In this document: positions 38,268-47,493 of the stretch, piece after piece
Layout: every line of letters starts with the position of its first letter
Position numbering within the stretch: position 1 is the stretch's first letter
From: Limnohabitans sp. 2KL-51
Lineage (GTDB): Bacteria; Pseudomonadota; Gammaproteobacteria; Burkholderiales; Burkholderiaceae_C
DNA length: 64,000 bases
NCBI RefSeq assembly: GCF_003063645.1
Contig: NZ_NESJ01000019.1
Location: 1-64,000 of the forward strand
Direction: 5' to 3'
Position numbers and translations under genes: made by a program
Notes under the pieces: model-generated
The model's input: only the letters and a program-made list of their open reading frames with translations
What the model was told of the DNA's origin: nothing
Database searches by the model: none

Positions 38268-39155
38268 ATGACCTGTCCAGACTGCTCCCCCGTGTCCGCG
38301 CCAGCGGACCATTGGGTTTGCCCTGTCAACCCTGGGGCCTCGCCCAATGTGCCGCTTTGGCAAATGGCGGCTTTGATGGGCAAATTGGGCGCTTCCGACC
38401 GCCACGCCGTGGCCGAAGAGATCTTGCGCTTGCTGGCCACCTGGGTGCCCATGGCGCAGTGCACGATTTTTTCCTTCGAGGGAGCAGGGCGTCCGCGCAC
38501 CCTGGCGGTGGGCGACCGGGCGCGCACCCTCGCTTTGCCCGACATCTCGCAGGCCTATGTGCAGCGTTTTTACAGGCTGGACGGCGCGCAGCAGGCCATG
38601 CAAGCGCACCACCAGGCCGCCCTGAGGGCATCGCCCCAGCATCCGCACATCGTGCTGCACCGTCAAGCCGCACACGCTGTCGAGCACCCGGATTACCGGC
38701 AAATTTGCTATGAATGGCCCCGCGTGGCTGAGCGGCTGGCCATTTTGTCGCTGCACGAGGGCCGGCGATGGCTGTCGGTCAACCTGTACCGGGGACTGGA
38801 GCACGGCTTGATGACGGATGCCGAGCTGGCCAACGTACAAGCCTTGGCACCTTTGATCGTGCAGGCGGTGCGCTTGCACTACACCGGGCAAGTGCTCAGC
38901 GTGGATCTGATGGCCTTGTTGCTGGACCGCTTGGCCCTGCGGGGCCCGGCGCTCAGCCCGCGTGATCTGGATGTGGTGCGTGGATTGCTGGAAGGCCTGA
39001 GCACCGAACAATTGGCCGAGCGCCTGGGCCTGACGCTGGCCAGTGCGCAGACCTACACCAAACGCATTTACCGCAAGCTGGGCTTGGCTGGCCACAAAGC
39101 CTTGGTGGCCTGGTTGCTTGCCCCGCAGAGCTTGGAGTCTGTCCCCAAAAGGTGA
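38268..39155 (+). CDS. LuxR-type transcriptional regulator
   Basis: A 295-residue regulator. The C-terminal LuxR/GerE HTH lies at about residues 225-285 (LSPRDLDVVRGLLEGLSTEQLAERLG; cited as LSPRDLDVV and STEQLAERLG, then YTKRIYRKLGL). The N-terminal 200 residues show no receiver aspartate pattern and look like a sensory domain of unknown ligand. It lies 72 bases upstream of, and in the same direction as, the FAD monooxygenase gene, its likely target. Confidence 0.83.
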   Translation: MTCPDCSPVSAPADHWVCPVNPGASPNVPLWQMAALMGKLGASDRHAVAEEILRLLATWVPMAQCTIFSFEGAGRPRTLAVGDRARTLALPDISQAYVQRFYRLDGAQQAMQAHHQAALRASPQHPHIVLHRQAAHAVEHPDYRQICYEWPRVAERLAILSLHEGRRWLSVNLYRGLEHGLMTDAELANVQALAPLIVQAVRLHYTGQVLSVDLMALLLDRLALRGPALSPRDLDVVRGLLEGLSTEQLAERLGLTLASAQTYTKRIYRKLGLAGHKALVAWLLAPQSLESVPKR

Positions 39156-39227
39156 CGTCTTTTTTGCCAGACCTTGTCTAAACTCGGCCCCCATTGAGTC
39201 AGTGAAGTTCCCATCCCTGGAGGCACC

Positions 39228-40958
39228 ATGCACCAACCGGCCAGCGCGCCCCGCCGCTCGATTTATTACGACTACACCGTGCACCAGCCCTGGTTGCCTT
39301 CTCAGCACCCGGGGCAGCCGCTGCACCCGGTGGTGATCGCGGGCGGCGGTCCGGTGGGTCTGACGGCCGCTTTGGAGCTGGCGCGCTTTGGGGTGCCCTG
39401 CGTGTTGCTGGAGTCGGAGTTGCAGGTCAGCGAGGGCAGCCGCGCCATCGTGTTCACGCGCCGTTCCATGGAAATCCTGCAGCAAGTGGGTGTGGCTGAT
39501 CGTGTCACGCAAAACGGCTTGCCCTGGCGCTTTGGCAACTCGTTTTACCGGGGCGAGCGCGTGTTTCGCATGGAAGCCCCACACGACGAGAACGACCGAT
39601 TTGGCCCCATGATCAACCTGCAGCAGCAGTTTCTGGAGCAGTACCTGGTCGAAGCCTGCGAGGCCAACCCCTTGATTGATCTGCGCTGGGGCAACCGCGT
39701 CACGGCGGTGACGCAACACGCCGACCACGCCCAACTGCAAGTGGACACCCCCGAAGGCCCCTACACCCTGCAGACCGAATGGCTGGTCGCCTCGGACGGT
39801 GCCCGCTCGAGCATCCGCAGCATGCTGGACCTCAAGCTCGAAGGCGCATCCTACGAAGGCCGGTTTGTCATTGCCGACATCCGCATCGACCTGCCTTTGC
39901 CCACCGAGCGCCTGGCCTTTTTTGACCCCGAATGGAACCCCGGCAACACCGTGCTGCTGCACCGCGAGCCCCTGGGCATCTGGCGTGTGGACTACCAACT
40001 GCCCGAGGGCGAAACACCCGAGCAGGCCTTGTCTTCAGAGTCGCTCAAAGCCCGCATCAACGACCAACTGGCCATGATCGGCCATGCAGACAAGCCTTGG
40101 GAGATGGACTGGAGCTCGGTGTATTCGGCCCGGACGCTCACCTTGCCCGACTACCGGGTGGGGCGCACCTTGTTCATGGGCGACGCCGCCCATTTGCTGC
40201 CAATTTTTGGTGTGCGGGGGGCCAACACCGGTTTTCAGGACGCGCAGGCCCTGGCCTGGCGTCTGGGTCTGGTGTGCCGGGGGCATGCTTCTTCGGCCTT
40301 GCTGGCCAACTACAGCGCCGAACGCGTGGGCGCGGCCTGGGAAATCATCGAAGAAGCGGGCAAAAGCACCCGTTTCATGACCCCGCCCACGCGCGGCTTT
40401 CGCTTGCTGCGCGACGCCGTCTTGTCGCTCTCGCTCACCGAAGCCTTTGTGCGCCCGCTCTACCACTGGCGCACCTCGCGCCCGCACGCCTACAGCCATT
40501 CCAGCCTCAATTGCCGTGTGGACGACAACGCGCAGTTCCAGGACGGCCCCGCGCACGGCGCGCCACCGCTCAATGTGCGCCTTTCGGACACGCAGTTTTT
40601 GCTGGACCACCTGGGCGGCGGCTTTGACCTGCTGTGGTTTGGTGCGGCCGACGCCTTGCCCGCCGAGCTGCGCGACGGCGTTGTCCAATGGCATGCACAG
40701 GGTTTCCCATTGCGGCTCACTTGCATCACGCCGTCTGGCCACTCAGAGGCGGGCCTGTTGGAAAGACCGACCGATGCGCCTTGGTTGCAGGTGCTGTCCG
40801 ACCCTCAAGGTCAGGTGCACGGCCGCTACGGCGTGACTCATCCAGGCGCGGCCTACCTGTTGCGTCCCGACCAGCACATTTGCGCCCGCTGGTTGCACCT
40901 TGATGCCCAGCGCCTGAATGCTGCCCTTGTCCAAGCCACCACCGGAGAAGCCCCATGA
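39228..40958 (+). CDS. FAD-dependent aromatic monooxygenase
   Basis: Group A flavoprotein hydroxylase of 576 residues, of the phenol / 3-(3-hydroxyphenyl)propionate hydroxylase type. The FAD Rossmann motif is GGGPVGLTAALELARFG near residue 38, the DG motif is VASDGARSS, and the GD motif is FMGDAAHLLP, followed by GVRGANTGFQDA. The C-terminal 150 residues fit the thioredoxin-like dimerisation domain of phenol hydroxylases. Substrate is unknown. GGAGGCACC precedes the ATG. Its stop overlaps the DUF2783 start. Confidence 0.88.
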   Translation: MHQPASAPRRSIYYDYTVHQPWLPSQHPGQPLHPVVIAGGGPVGLTAALELARFGVPCVLLESELQVSEGSRAIVFTRRSMEILQQVGVADRVTQNGLPWRFGNSFYRGERVFRMEAPHDENDRFGPMINLQQQFLEQYLVEACEANPLIDLRWGNRVTAVTQHADHAQLQVDTPEGPYTLQTEWLVASDGARSSIRSMLDLKLEGASYEGRFVIADIRIDLPLPTERLAFFDPEWNPGNTVLLHREPLGIWRVDYQLPEGETPEQALSSESLKARINDQLAMIGHADKPWEMDWSSVYSARTLTLPDYRVGRTLFMGDAAHLLPIFGVRGANTGFQDAQALAWRLGLVCRGHASSALLANYSAERVGAAWEIIEEAGKSTRFMTPPTRGFRLLRDAVLSLSLTEAFVRPLYHWRTSRPHAYSHSSLNCRVDDNAQFQDGPAHGAPPLNVRLSDTQFLLDHLGGGFDLLWFGAADALPAELRDGVVQWHAQGFPLRLTCITPSGHSEAGLLERPTDAPWLQVLSDPQGQVHGRYGVTHPGAAYLLRPDQHICARWLHLDAQRLNAALVQATTGEAP

Positions 40959-41146
40959 AACCCTCAACCGGTCTGGACATTGCAGGTCTGGAAACAGCCT
41001 ATGACCAACTGGCCTTTGCCATTGATGCCGCAGGCCCCGAAAAATCCGAACTCTTTTTGGTCAAACTGGCTTTGCTGGCCGCTCAAGCCTTGGGCGACGC
41101 CCCAAGCTTTGTGGATCTCATCGAGCGCGCCCAAAAAGACCTTTGA
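40955..41146 (+). CDS. DUF2783 small protein
   Basis: A 63-residue helical protein. The spaced pattern AYDQLAFAIDAAG and ELFLVKLALLAAQALGD fits DUF2783, which is nearly always encoded beside FAD monooxygenases. The ATG overlaps the monooxygenase stop (ATGA), so the two are co-translated; an accessory role to the oxygenase is inferred. Confidence 0.82.
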   Translation: MKPSTGLDIAGLETAYDQLAFAIDAAGPEKSELFLVKLALLAAQALGDAPSFVDLIERAQKDL

Positions 41147-41252
41147 CGCGGGGACTCGCTCATAGGCAACTACGGTGCCGGTCGAATAACCGCGCCAGCT
41201 TCAGGCCCACCGCAGTGCCCCTACACTAGCGGGTTATCCCGAGTGCCCGCCC

Positions 41253-43658
41253 ATGAACGCCTTTGTAGACGTCTCTTTCTTTCCGCGTGACGCCAAACCG
41301 CTGACCAGTTACCGAAAATACTGGGCGCAGCGCTTTGGCACGGCCCCGTTTTTGCCAATGAACCGGGAAGAAATGACCCAACTGGGCTGGGACAGCTGCG
41401 ACATTGTGCTGGTCACCGGCGACGCTTACGTGGACCACCCGAGTTTTGGCATGGCCGTGATCGGCCGCATGCTGGAGAACCAGGGTTTTCGGGTCGGCAT
41501 CATCGCCCAGCCCGATTGGACCAGCGCCGAGGCCTTCAAGGCCTTGGGCCAACCCAATCTGTTTTGGGGCGTGACCAGCGGCAACATGGATTCCATGATC
41601 AATCGCTATACGGCGGACCGCAAAATTCGCACCGACGACGCCTACACCGCGGGCGACGTGGGTGGCAAGCGCCCTGACCGCGCCGCCATCGTCTACAGCC
41701 AGCGCTGCCGCGAAGCCTTTCCTGACACGCCCATCGTGTTGGGCGGCATCGAAGGCAGCTTGCGCCGCATCGCGCATTACGACTACTGGTCTGACAAAGT
41801 CCGCCGTTCGGTGGTGGTGGACAGCAAGTGCGACTTGCTGCTCTACGGCAACGCCGAGCGCGCCATTGTCGAGATCGCCCACCGCCTGGCCGCCCGCGAG
41901 CCCGTGCAGCAAATCACCGACGTGCGCGGCACCGCCTTTGTGCGCCGCGAAACCCCAGAGGGTTGGTTCGAGATCGACTCCACCAGCGTGGACACGCCCG
42001 GGCACGTTGAGGCACACATCAACCCGTATTTGATGATTTCGGACCAAGCGCGGGAGCAGGGCGCCACTTGCGCCCGTGAGGAAGAAGCCAAAGAAGTGGC
42101 CGAGGGCGAAAACCAGAAGGTTCAGACCTTGAAGTTTGTGCCCAACGCCGCCACTGGATCGCCACGTCGCTTCGCTCCTCGCGATGACGGAAGTGTTGTC
42201 ATTGCGAGCGAAGCGCGGCAATCCATGCCAGCTTTACCCGAGCTGCGCGGCAAAGGCACCCACAAAGTCCCGCCCCGCGACAAAAGCGTCATCCGCCTGC
42301 CTAGTTACGAACAGGTCAAGCAAGACGCCGTGCTCTATGCCCACGCCAACCGCGTGCTGCATCTGGAAACCAACCCCGGCAACGCCCGCTGCCTGGTGCA
42401 AGCGCACGGCGAAGGCACCACCGCACGCGACGTGTGGATCACGCCGCCGCCCATTCCTCTCACCACGCCCGAGATGGACCATGTGTTCGACCTGCCGTAT
42501 GCCCGAAGCCCGCACCCGCGCTATGCCGACGAGAACGGCAGCCACGACCACGCGACCAAAATTCCCGCATGGGAAATGATCCGCTTCAGCGTGAACATCA
42601 TGCGTGGCTGCTTTGGCGGCTGTACCTTTTGCTCCATCACCGAGCACGAAGGCCGCATCATCCAAAGCCGCTCCGAAGAATCGGTCATCCGCGAGGTGGA
42701 AGACATCCGCGACAAAGTCAAAGGCTTTACCGGCATCATTTCTGACTTGGGTGGCCCCACCGCCAACATGTACCGCCTGGGCTGCCGAACCCCCGAGATC
42801 GAATCCGCTTGCCGCAAACCCAGCTGTGTGTTTCCAGGCATTTGCCAGAACTTGACCACCGACCATGGCCCGCTGATCAATATGTACCGCCGGGCGCGTA
42901 ACCTCAAGGGCATCAAGAAAATTTTGATTGGCTCCGGTCTGCGTTACGACCTGGCCGTGCAGTCGCCCGAATATGTGAAAGAGCTGGTGCAGCACCATGT
43001 GGGCGGCTACCTGAAGATTGCGCCCGAGCACACCGAGGGCGGGCCGCTGTCCAAAATGATGAAGCCGGGTATTGGCACCTACGACCGCTTCAAGTCGATG
43101 TTTGACAAGTACAGCGAAGAAGTGGGCAAAAAACAGTTCCTCATTCCTTACTTCATCGCCGCCCACCCGGGCACCAGCGACGAAGACATGATGAACTTGG
43201 CCGTCTGGCTCAAAAAGAACGGTTTCAGGGCCGACCAGGTGCAAACCTTTTACCCCAGCCCTATGGCCACGGCCACGGCCATGTACCACTCTACCCGCAA
43301 CCCGCTGCGCAAAATCACCCGCGACAGTGAAAAAGTGGACGTGGTCAAAGGCGACAAACGCCGCCGCCTGCACAAGGCGTTTTTGCGCTACCACGACGCC
43401 ACCAATTGGCCGTTGCTGCGCGAAGCGCTCAAGGCCATGGGCCGATCGGATTTGATCGGCAACGGCAAACACCACTTGATTCCGAACTGGCAACCTCTTG
43501 CTGAAGAGGGCTACCAAAGTGCTCGGCGCAAAAACAGCACTGGGGCGGGGGCCAAGTCTTCGGTGTCTCTGTCCACGAGTCCCAAGCGAGTTGGGCAGCC
43601 TAAAAAAGGCCAACTGTTGACGCAGCACACCGGCTTGCCACCACGAGCAAAGAGTTAA
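41253..43658 (+). CDS. ygiQ: YgiQ-family radical SAM protein
   Basis: A large radical SAM protein of 801 residues, longer than the about 740 of E. coli YgiQ. The N-terminal region begins [18 protein letters not shown] (cited within 20 residues). The radical SAM cysteines are C453, C457 and C460 in CFGGCTFC. The C-terminal region has [15 protein letters not shown]. The reaction is unknown. Residues of about 301-325 are an inserted palindromic repeat translated in frame, inside a linker that E. coli lacks; the gene stays open. Confidence 0.92.
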   Translation: MNAFVDVSFFPRDAKPLTSYRKYWAQRFGTAPFLPMNREEMTQLGWDSCDIVLVTGDAYVDHPSFGMAVIGRMLENQGFRVGIIAQPDWTSAEAFKALGQPNLFWGVTSGNMDSMINRYTADRKIRTDDAYTAGDVGGKRPDRAAIVYSQRCREAFPDTPIVLGGIEGSLRRIAHYDYWSDKVRRSVVVDSKCDLLLYGNAERAIVEIAHRLAAREPVQQITDVRGTAFVRRETPEGWFEIDSTSVDTPGHVEAHINPYLMISDQAREQGATCAREEEAKEVAEGENQKVQTLKFVPNAATGSPRRFAPRDDGSVVIASEARQSMPALPELRGKGTHKVPPRDKSVIRLPSYEQVKQDAVLYAHANRVLHLETNPGNARCLVQAHGEGTTARDVWITPPPIPLTTPEMDHVFDLPYARSPHPRYADENGSHDHATKIPAWEMIRFSVNIMRGCFGGCTFCSITEHEGRIIQSRSEESVIREVEDIRDKVKGFTGIISDLGGPTANMYRLGCRTPEIESACRKPSCVFPGICQNLTTDHGPLINMYRRARNLKGIKKILIGSGLRYDLAVQSPEYVKELVQHHVGGYLKIAPEHTEGGPLSKMMKPGIGTYDRFKSMFDKYSEEVGKKQFLIPYFIAAHPGTSDEDMMNLAVWLKKNGFRADQVQTFYPSPMATATAMYHSTRNPLRKITRDSEKVDVVKGDKRRRLHKAFLRYHDATNWPLLREALKAMGRSDLIGNGKHHLIPNWQPLAEEGYQSARRKNSTGAGAKSSVSLSTSPKRVGQPKKGQLLTQHTGLPPRAKS
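42155..42226. repeat. Palindromic repeat inserted in frame in ygiQ
   Basis: The left arm 42155-42188 and right arm 42198-42225 are reverse complements apart from two three-base deletions and single changes. The arm reads like the widespread dispersed repeat whose translations contain IASEARQS or RFAPRDD, both of which are seen here. The element length and phase leave the ygiQ frame open. Confidence 0.82.
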
Positions 43659-43866
43659 CTTGCGGCCAGCTTTTTAGAGTGGCGCCAGGGCTGTGGGCTT
43701 CTGGCTTTGCCTGTTTATTAAGCGCACCCCGCCAGCCCAACAAGCATGCGTCTTGGCGCACTTGTCCCGGGGCTTATCCACAGCCTTGGGTACGGGTGGT
43801 GTGGATGGATGCAGGTGTTTTCACTGCTTCGATGGGGATTTATTCAAGCCGCATGGCCCGATTGGT
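43659..43866. other. Gap between ygiQ and the toxin-antitoxin module
   Basis: I see no credible gene or RNA. An open frame on the + strand runs through it into the antitoxin gene but lacks a ribosome site and conserved content. The operator palindrome starts at 43867. Confidence 0.5.
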
Positions 43867-43895
43867 CCTTTATGGCGCAAAATGCGCCATAAAGG
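43867..43895. promoter_or_regulatory. Perfect palindromic operator before the antitoxin gene
   Basis: CCTTTATGGCGC and GCGCCATAAAGG form a perfect 12-base inverted repeat with a five-base AAAAT spacer. The right half contains part of the Shine-Dalgarno AAAGGAG (43891-43897) of the antitoxin gene. Such sites upstream of type II antitoxins usually bind the antitoxin or the complex for autorepression. Confidence 0.78.
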
Positions 43896-43903
43896 AGCTT
43901 CTC

Positions 43904-44242
43904 ATGTCTGCATCACCTTCTTCTTTTGCATCCGTCAAATTGCCCTCTGGTTTGGTCACCCAGGCCCGCGAAGCGGCCACGCCCATGCGCCGCTCTGTAG
44001 CAGGGCAGATCGAGTATTGGGCTACGCTGGGGCGCATTGCCGAGGCTTCTGGCTTGACCATCTCTGAGGCCCGAGAGGCCATCGCGCTCTACGATGTGCG
44101 TCAGAGCTCGACGGTGTCTGATGCTGACCCCCTGGACGCCATAGAGGCGGATTTTGTGGCCGCAGAAAGTACCGCCCGCCTGGCCCAGGCGGTGCGCCAG
44201 ACGGTGCAAAGCAACCGCCGTCAGGTGGTGAAGGCCGCTTGA
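43904..44242 (+). CDS. ParD-like antitoxin
   Basis: A 112-residue protein. The N-terminal half (VKLPSGLVTQAREAATPMRRSVAGQIEYWATLG; key parts VKLPSGLV and RSVAGQIEYW) fits a ribbon-helix-helix ParD-type DNA-binding domain. The C-terminal half is helical and acidic to basic, likely the toxin-neutralising arm. ATG 43904 has AAAGGAG upstream, within the palindromic operator. The zeta-type toxin gene begins within 14 bases of its stop. It pairs with a toxin that is not ParE. Confidence 0.82.
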   Translation: MSASPSSFASVKLPSGLVTQAREAATPMRRSVAGQIEYWATLGRIAEASGLTISEAREAIALYDVRQSSTVSDADPLDAIEADFVAAESTARLAQAVRQTVQSNRRQVVKAA

Positions 44243-44255
44243 GCAATTGCTGCTT

Positions 44256-44882
44256 TTGAAACCCGTTTTCTATTTACTCGCTGGCCCCAATGGTGCAGGC
44301 AAATCCACTCTGTACCGCTCAGCGATTGCTTCGGGTTTGCTACCGTCCGATGCCGAATTTGTGAATGCGGACCTGCACGAAGCTCACGCCCTGCAGCACA
44401 TCACCGATCCCGAGCTGCGTTCTGCCCAAGCCCGGGCTTGGGCCGATGCGCGTCGCTCGTCTTGTCTGGCGCAGGGCCAATCGTTTGTGAGCGAGACGGT
44501 GTTTTCGCACCCGTCTAAACTGGCCTTGATGCGAGATGCGCGAGCGGCGGGTTTTGCCGTGGTGCTGTTGGTGGTGTGTGTGAATGACCCGCGTCAGTTG
44601 CTGGGCAGGGTGGCGCAGCGTGTGGCCGAGGGCGGTCACGACGTGCCGTCCGAGCGCATTTTGGCGCGCTATCCACGGACCTTGCAGTATTTGCAGCAGG
44701 CCATGCCCCTAGCTGATCTGGCTTTGCTGTACGACACATCCGGTGTGGGCCGACACGGAATTTCTGGCCCCAAGCTGGTGGCCCGTTGGCGTCAAGGCGT
44801 CTGGCATTGGCAAGTGCCAAGACCTCCGACTTGGGCGAAAAAGATTCAGCCTGCCAAACCGCCCACACCGTCGGTCGCGTAG
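44256..44882 (+). CDS. Zeta-type toxin (P-loop kinase)
   Basis: A 208-residue P-loop kinase. AGPNGAGKST at about residues 9-18 is the Walker A of zeta toxins, FVNADLHEAH follows, and SFVSETVFSHPSK is the family substrate-site block. Zeta toxins phosphorylate UDP-N-acetyl sugars and block cell-wall synthesis; the activity here is inferred. Start is TTG at 44256 (MKPVFYLLAG) or TTG 44247; neither has a strong ribosome site, so coupling to the antitoxin is likely. The Pro/Lys-rich tail is atypical. Confidence 0.83.
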   Translation: MKPVFYLLAGPNGAGKSTLYRSAIASGLLPSDAEFVNADLHEAHALQHITDPELRSAQARAWADARRSSCLAQGQSFVSETVFSHPSKLALMRDARAAGFAVVLLVVCVNDPRQLLGRVAQRVAEGGHDVPSERILARYPRTLQYLQQAMPLADLALLYDTSGVGRHGISGPKLVARWRQGVWHWQVPRPPTWAKKIQPAKPPTPSVA

Positions 44883-44931
44883 TCCCGGCTTGGCATGCTG
44901 GCGCAACGCTGGCCCGCAAGTTGTTGTTGCC

Positions 44932-45732
44932 TCAGGTGGCGTCTTTTGCATCCGCCGAGTTGGCCCCCATTTGCGCCACCACGCACCGCACCCCCAACTC
45001 TTCCATCAACCGCTGCCGCGAAGACGCAGGTGCCAGGTCGGTGAACAGGGTGTGCACCACTTTCAGCGGAGCCATTTCGATCATGGCGGGGCGCTCGAAT
45101 TTGCTGTGGTCGGCCACCAGCCAGACTTGGCGCGATTGCGCCACGATAGCGCGGGCCACCATGACTTCGCGCATGTCGTAGTCGCGCAGGGTACCGTCGG
45201 CGTCGATGCCGCTGATGCCGATCAGGCCAATGTCCACCTTGAATTGGCGGATGAAGTTCAAGGCGGCTTCACCCACCACCCCCAAGTCTTCGTGGCGCAG
45301 GGTGCCGCCTGCCACCACCACGTCGCACTGTGGGTTGGCCGCCAAAATGCGGGCCACATGCAGGTTATTGGTCACCACACGCAAATCGCGGTGGTGCAGC
45401 ATTTCGCTGGCCACGGCCTCCACGGTGGTGCCGATGTTCATGAACAGGCTGGCCCCGTGCGGAATGGCAGCGGCCACTTGCCGGGCAATGTCTTGCTTGG
45501 CGCTGGCCTGGATGCGCTTGCGTTCGGTGTAGGTGATGTTGCGGGTGGAAGAGTCCACGGCCCGCACACCGCCATGAAAGCGCTCCAACTCGGCCGCTTC
45601 GGTCAGGCGTTGGATGTCGCGCCGGGCGGTTTGCAGGGTGATCCCGAACTCCTCGGCCAGTTCTTCGGTCTTGACGCTGCCTTGCTCTTTGACGGATTGC
45701 AAGATGGCGAGTTGTCGGGGGTTTAAGGCCAT
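44932..45732 (-). CDS. glpR: DeoR-family repressor GlpR
   Basis: A 266-residue DeoR-type repressor responding to glycerol 3-phosphate. The N-terminal winged helix (RQLAILQSVKEQGSVKTEELAEEFGITLQTARRDI; key parts SVKTEELAEEF and TARRDIQRL) covers about residues 1-57. The sugar-phosphate sensing domain has GGTLRHEDLGVVG and ISGIDADGTLRDYD. It is divergent from glpD across 134 bases, so it likely represses glpD. It lies convergent to the toxin gene. Confidence 0.9.
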   Translation of the reverse strand: MALNPRQLAILQSVKEQGSVKTEELAEEFGITLQTARRDIQRLTEAAELERFHGGVRAVDSSTRNITYTERKRIQASAKQDIARQVAAAIPHGASLFMNIGTTVEAVASEMLHHRDLRVVTNNLHVARILAANPQCDVVVAGGTLRHEDLGVVGEAALNFIRQFKVDIGLIGISGIDADGTLRDYDMREVMVARAIVAQSRQVWLVADHSKFERPAMIEMAPLKVVHTLFTDLAPASSRQRLMEELGVRCVVAQMGANSADAKDAT

Positions 45733-45866
45733 GTTTTTTGCTTTTTAATGGAGATTAAAAGTCTTCACGAAGGCCAATGTCTTGGTGTGGCTTCACGCTG
45801 TCTTCATCGATACAATCAAAAACGAATCATTGTAATCATGTATTCTTGATGTTTTGAAGGATTATT
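45733..45866. promoter_or_regulatory. glpR-glpD divergent control region
   Basis: Two inverted repeats are visible. CTTTTTAAT / ATTAAAAG lies near 45742-45762 just upstream of glpR. TACAAT at 45811-45816 is mirrored by ATTGTA at 45829-45834, with an AAAACGAA centre. Both are candidate GlpR operators. The region is much AT-richer than its surroundings, as expected for divergent promoters. Confidence 0.55.
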
Positions 45867-47450
45867 TTGACCAATTTACAGTCTGAGCATCCAGCGGAAG
45901 AGGTCTGTGATTTGCTGGTGGTGGGCGGTGGGGCCACCGGTTTGGGGGTGGCTTTGCAGGCGGCGCTGGAAGGGCGCAGTGTCATGCTGGTCGAGGCCAA
46001 TGACTTTGCCAGCGGTACATCCTCGCGGTCCACCAAGCTCTTGCACGGCGGGGTGCGTTATTTAGCGCAAGGGCGGCTGCGTCTGGTGCGTGAGGCCCTG
46101 CGCGAGCGCGCCACCGTGCTGCATTTGGCCCCTCATTTGGCGCAACCGCTGTCGTTTGTGGTGCCTGCTGCCGGTTGGCTGAACTGGGCCTTCACGGGCG
46201 TGGGCCTGAAGCTGTACCAGTGGCTGGCAGGGCGTTTGAGCTTGGGGGATACCGTGGCCGTGTCGCGCCAGGCGCTGGCTTGGGGTTTACCGGGTATGGC
46301 GGGACAGGTCGGGCGCTCGGTGGCGGGCATGCGTTATTGGGATGGCCAGTTTGAAGATGCCCGTCTGGCGCTGGCCTTGGCCCAAACCGCGCGGAGGGCA
46401 GGCGCTCGCATGCACAACCACACCCGCGTGACTGCGCTGATTCCAGTACAGAACGGTTGGCAAGTGCGCCTGCTCGATGCGCGACGGGGCACATTGCGCA
46501 CGGTGCAGGCGCGCTGCGTGGTCAACGCGGCGGGGGTGTGGGTGGATGAACTTCGCCGTATGGCCTTGCCGCCCGAGGCCGGAGGGCCGCCGCTCAAGGC
46601 TCTGGTCACGGCCAGTCAGGGCGTGCACCTGGTGGTCACGCGAGCGTGTTTGCCGCTGCGCGAAGCGGTGCTGATTCCCCGCACCGCTGATGGCCGGGTG
46701 TTGTTTGCCGTACCTTGGCTGGGGGCCACCTTGATTGGCACCACCGACACCCCGCGCACCGATGCGCCACGCGAGCCGCAGCCCATGGCCGAAGAGCTGG
46801 ACTTTTTGTTCCGCGAAACACACACCGCGTTTGGCTTGGCCCTGAAGCCCGGTGATGTGCGCAGTGTGTGGGTGGGCCTGCGCCCCTTGGTGGGGAGCGC
46901 AGGGCAGGGCGAAGCCGCGCAATCGACCAGTCAGATGTCGCGCGAACACCTGATCCGCCGTGAAGCCCCGGGGCTGGTCACGGTGACCGGTGGCAAATGG
47001 ACCACTTACCGCAGCATGGCCGAGGAGGTCTTGCACACCCTGCAGGCCCATGGCGATGTGCCGCCTGCACCCAATGGACCGGTGGACACCCGCCAGCACC
47101 GCCTGGTAGGTGCGCCTGAAGAGGGCGGCTCGGCGCTGCACCCCTTGAGCGTTGCCCCCGGCTTGCACTTGTGGGGCAGCCAAGCCGAACAGGTACTGGC
47201 CATGCCCGGTGCGCAGAGCGAGTTGGGCCTGGGCTTGACCGAGGGGATGGTGCGCTTTGCCGCACGCCACGAATGGGCTTTTACAGTAGAAGACATGCTC
47301 GCCAGGCGTTGGCGGGCGTTGTTTCTGGATGCGCGCCAGGCCGCGACCATGGCCCCGGCCGTGGCCGCTTTGCTGCAAGAAGAGACCGGGCTAGAGCCCC
47401 GTTTGGACGAATTTTTGGCGCTGTGCCAGCGTTACACGATGGGCGATTGA
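45867..47450 (+). CDS. glpD: Glycerol-3-phosphate dehydrogenase (aerobic)
   Basis: Membrane-associated FAD enzyme of 527 residues oxidising glycerol 3-phosphate to dihydroxyacetone phosphate and feeding electrons to quinone. The FAD motif is VVGGGATGLG near residue 19; SSRSTKLLHGGVRYL and the C-terminal GGKWTTYR are hallmark blocks. The start is TTG at 45867, five bases after AAGGA, which decides it. It is likely controlled by the divergent glpR. No glpK or glpF is visible. Confidence 0.94.
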   Translation: MTNLQSEHPAEEVCDLLVVGGGATGLGVALQAALEGRSVMLVEANDFASGTSSRSTKLLHGGVRYLAQGRLRLVREALRERATVLHLAPHLAQPLSFVVPAAGWLNWAFTGVGLKLYQWLAGRLSLGDTVAVSRQALAWGLPGMAGQVGRSVAGMRYWDGQFEDARLALALAQTARRAGARMHNHTRVTALIPVQNGWQVRLLDARRGTLRTVQARCVVNAAGVWVDELRRMALPPEAGGPPLKALVTASQGVHLVVTRACLPLREAVLIPRTADGRVLFAVPWLGATLIGTTDTPRTDAPREPQPMAEELDFLFRETHTAFGLALKPGDVRSVWVGLRPLVGSAGQGEAAQSTSQMSREHLIRREAPGLVTVTGGKWTTYRSMAEEVLHTLQAHGDVPPAPNGPVDTRQHRLVGAPEEGGSALHPLSVAPGLHLWGSQAEQVLAMPGAQSELGLGLTEGMVRFAARHEWAFTVEDMLARRWRALFLDARQAATMAPAVAALLQEETGLEPRLDEFLALCQRYTMGD

Positions 47451-47459
47451 TGTAGACAC

Positions 47460-47493
47460 TGATTTGGTCAAATTAGCCAGATCAGCCAAATCA
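47460..47493. repeat. Inverted and short direct repeats between glpD and aroQ
   Basis: TGATTTGG at 47460 and CCAAATCA at 47486 form an eight-base inverted repeat reaching into the aroQ stop codon. Between them an ATYAGCCAR-like nine-base unit occurs about three times in a row. It may serve as a weak shared 3' hairpin of the two convergent genes. Confidence 0.4.

Noticed and set aside
38232..39998. A 588-residue open frame antisense to the LuxR-type and monooxygenase genes
   Set aside because: It spans two genes and their spacer and has shadow composition without any domain motif.
42234..43628. A 464-residue open frame antisense to ygiQ
   Set aside because: It is a shadow of the radical SAM coding sequence, without ribosome site or motifs.
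43679..43903. N-terminal extension of the antitoxin
   Set aside because: The extension would pass through the operator palindrome; the ATG at 43904 has a clear AAAGGAG ribosome site.
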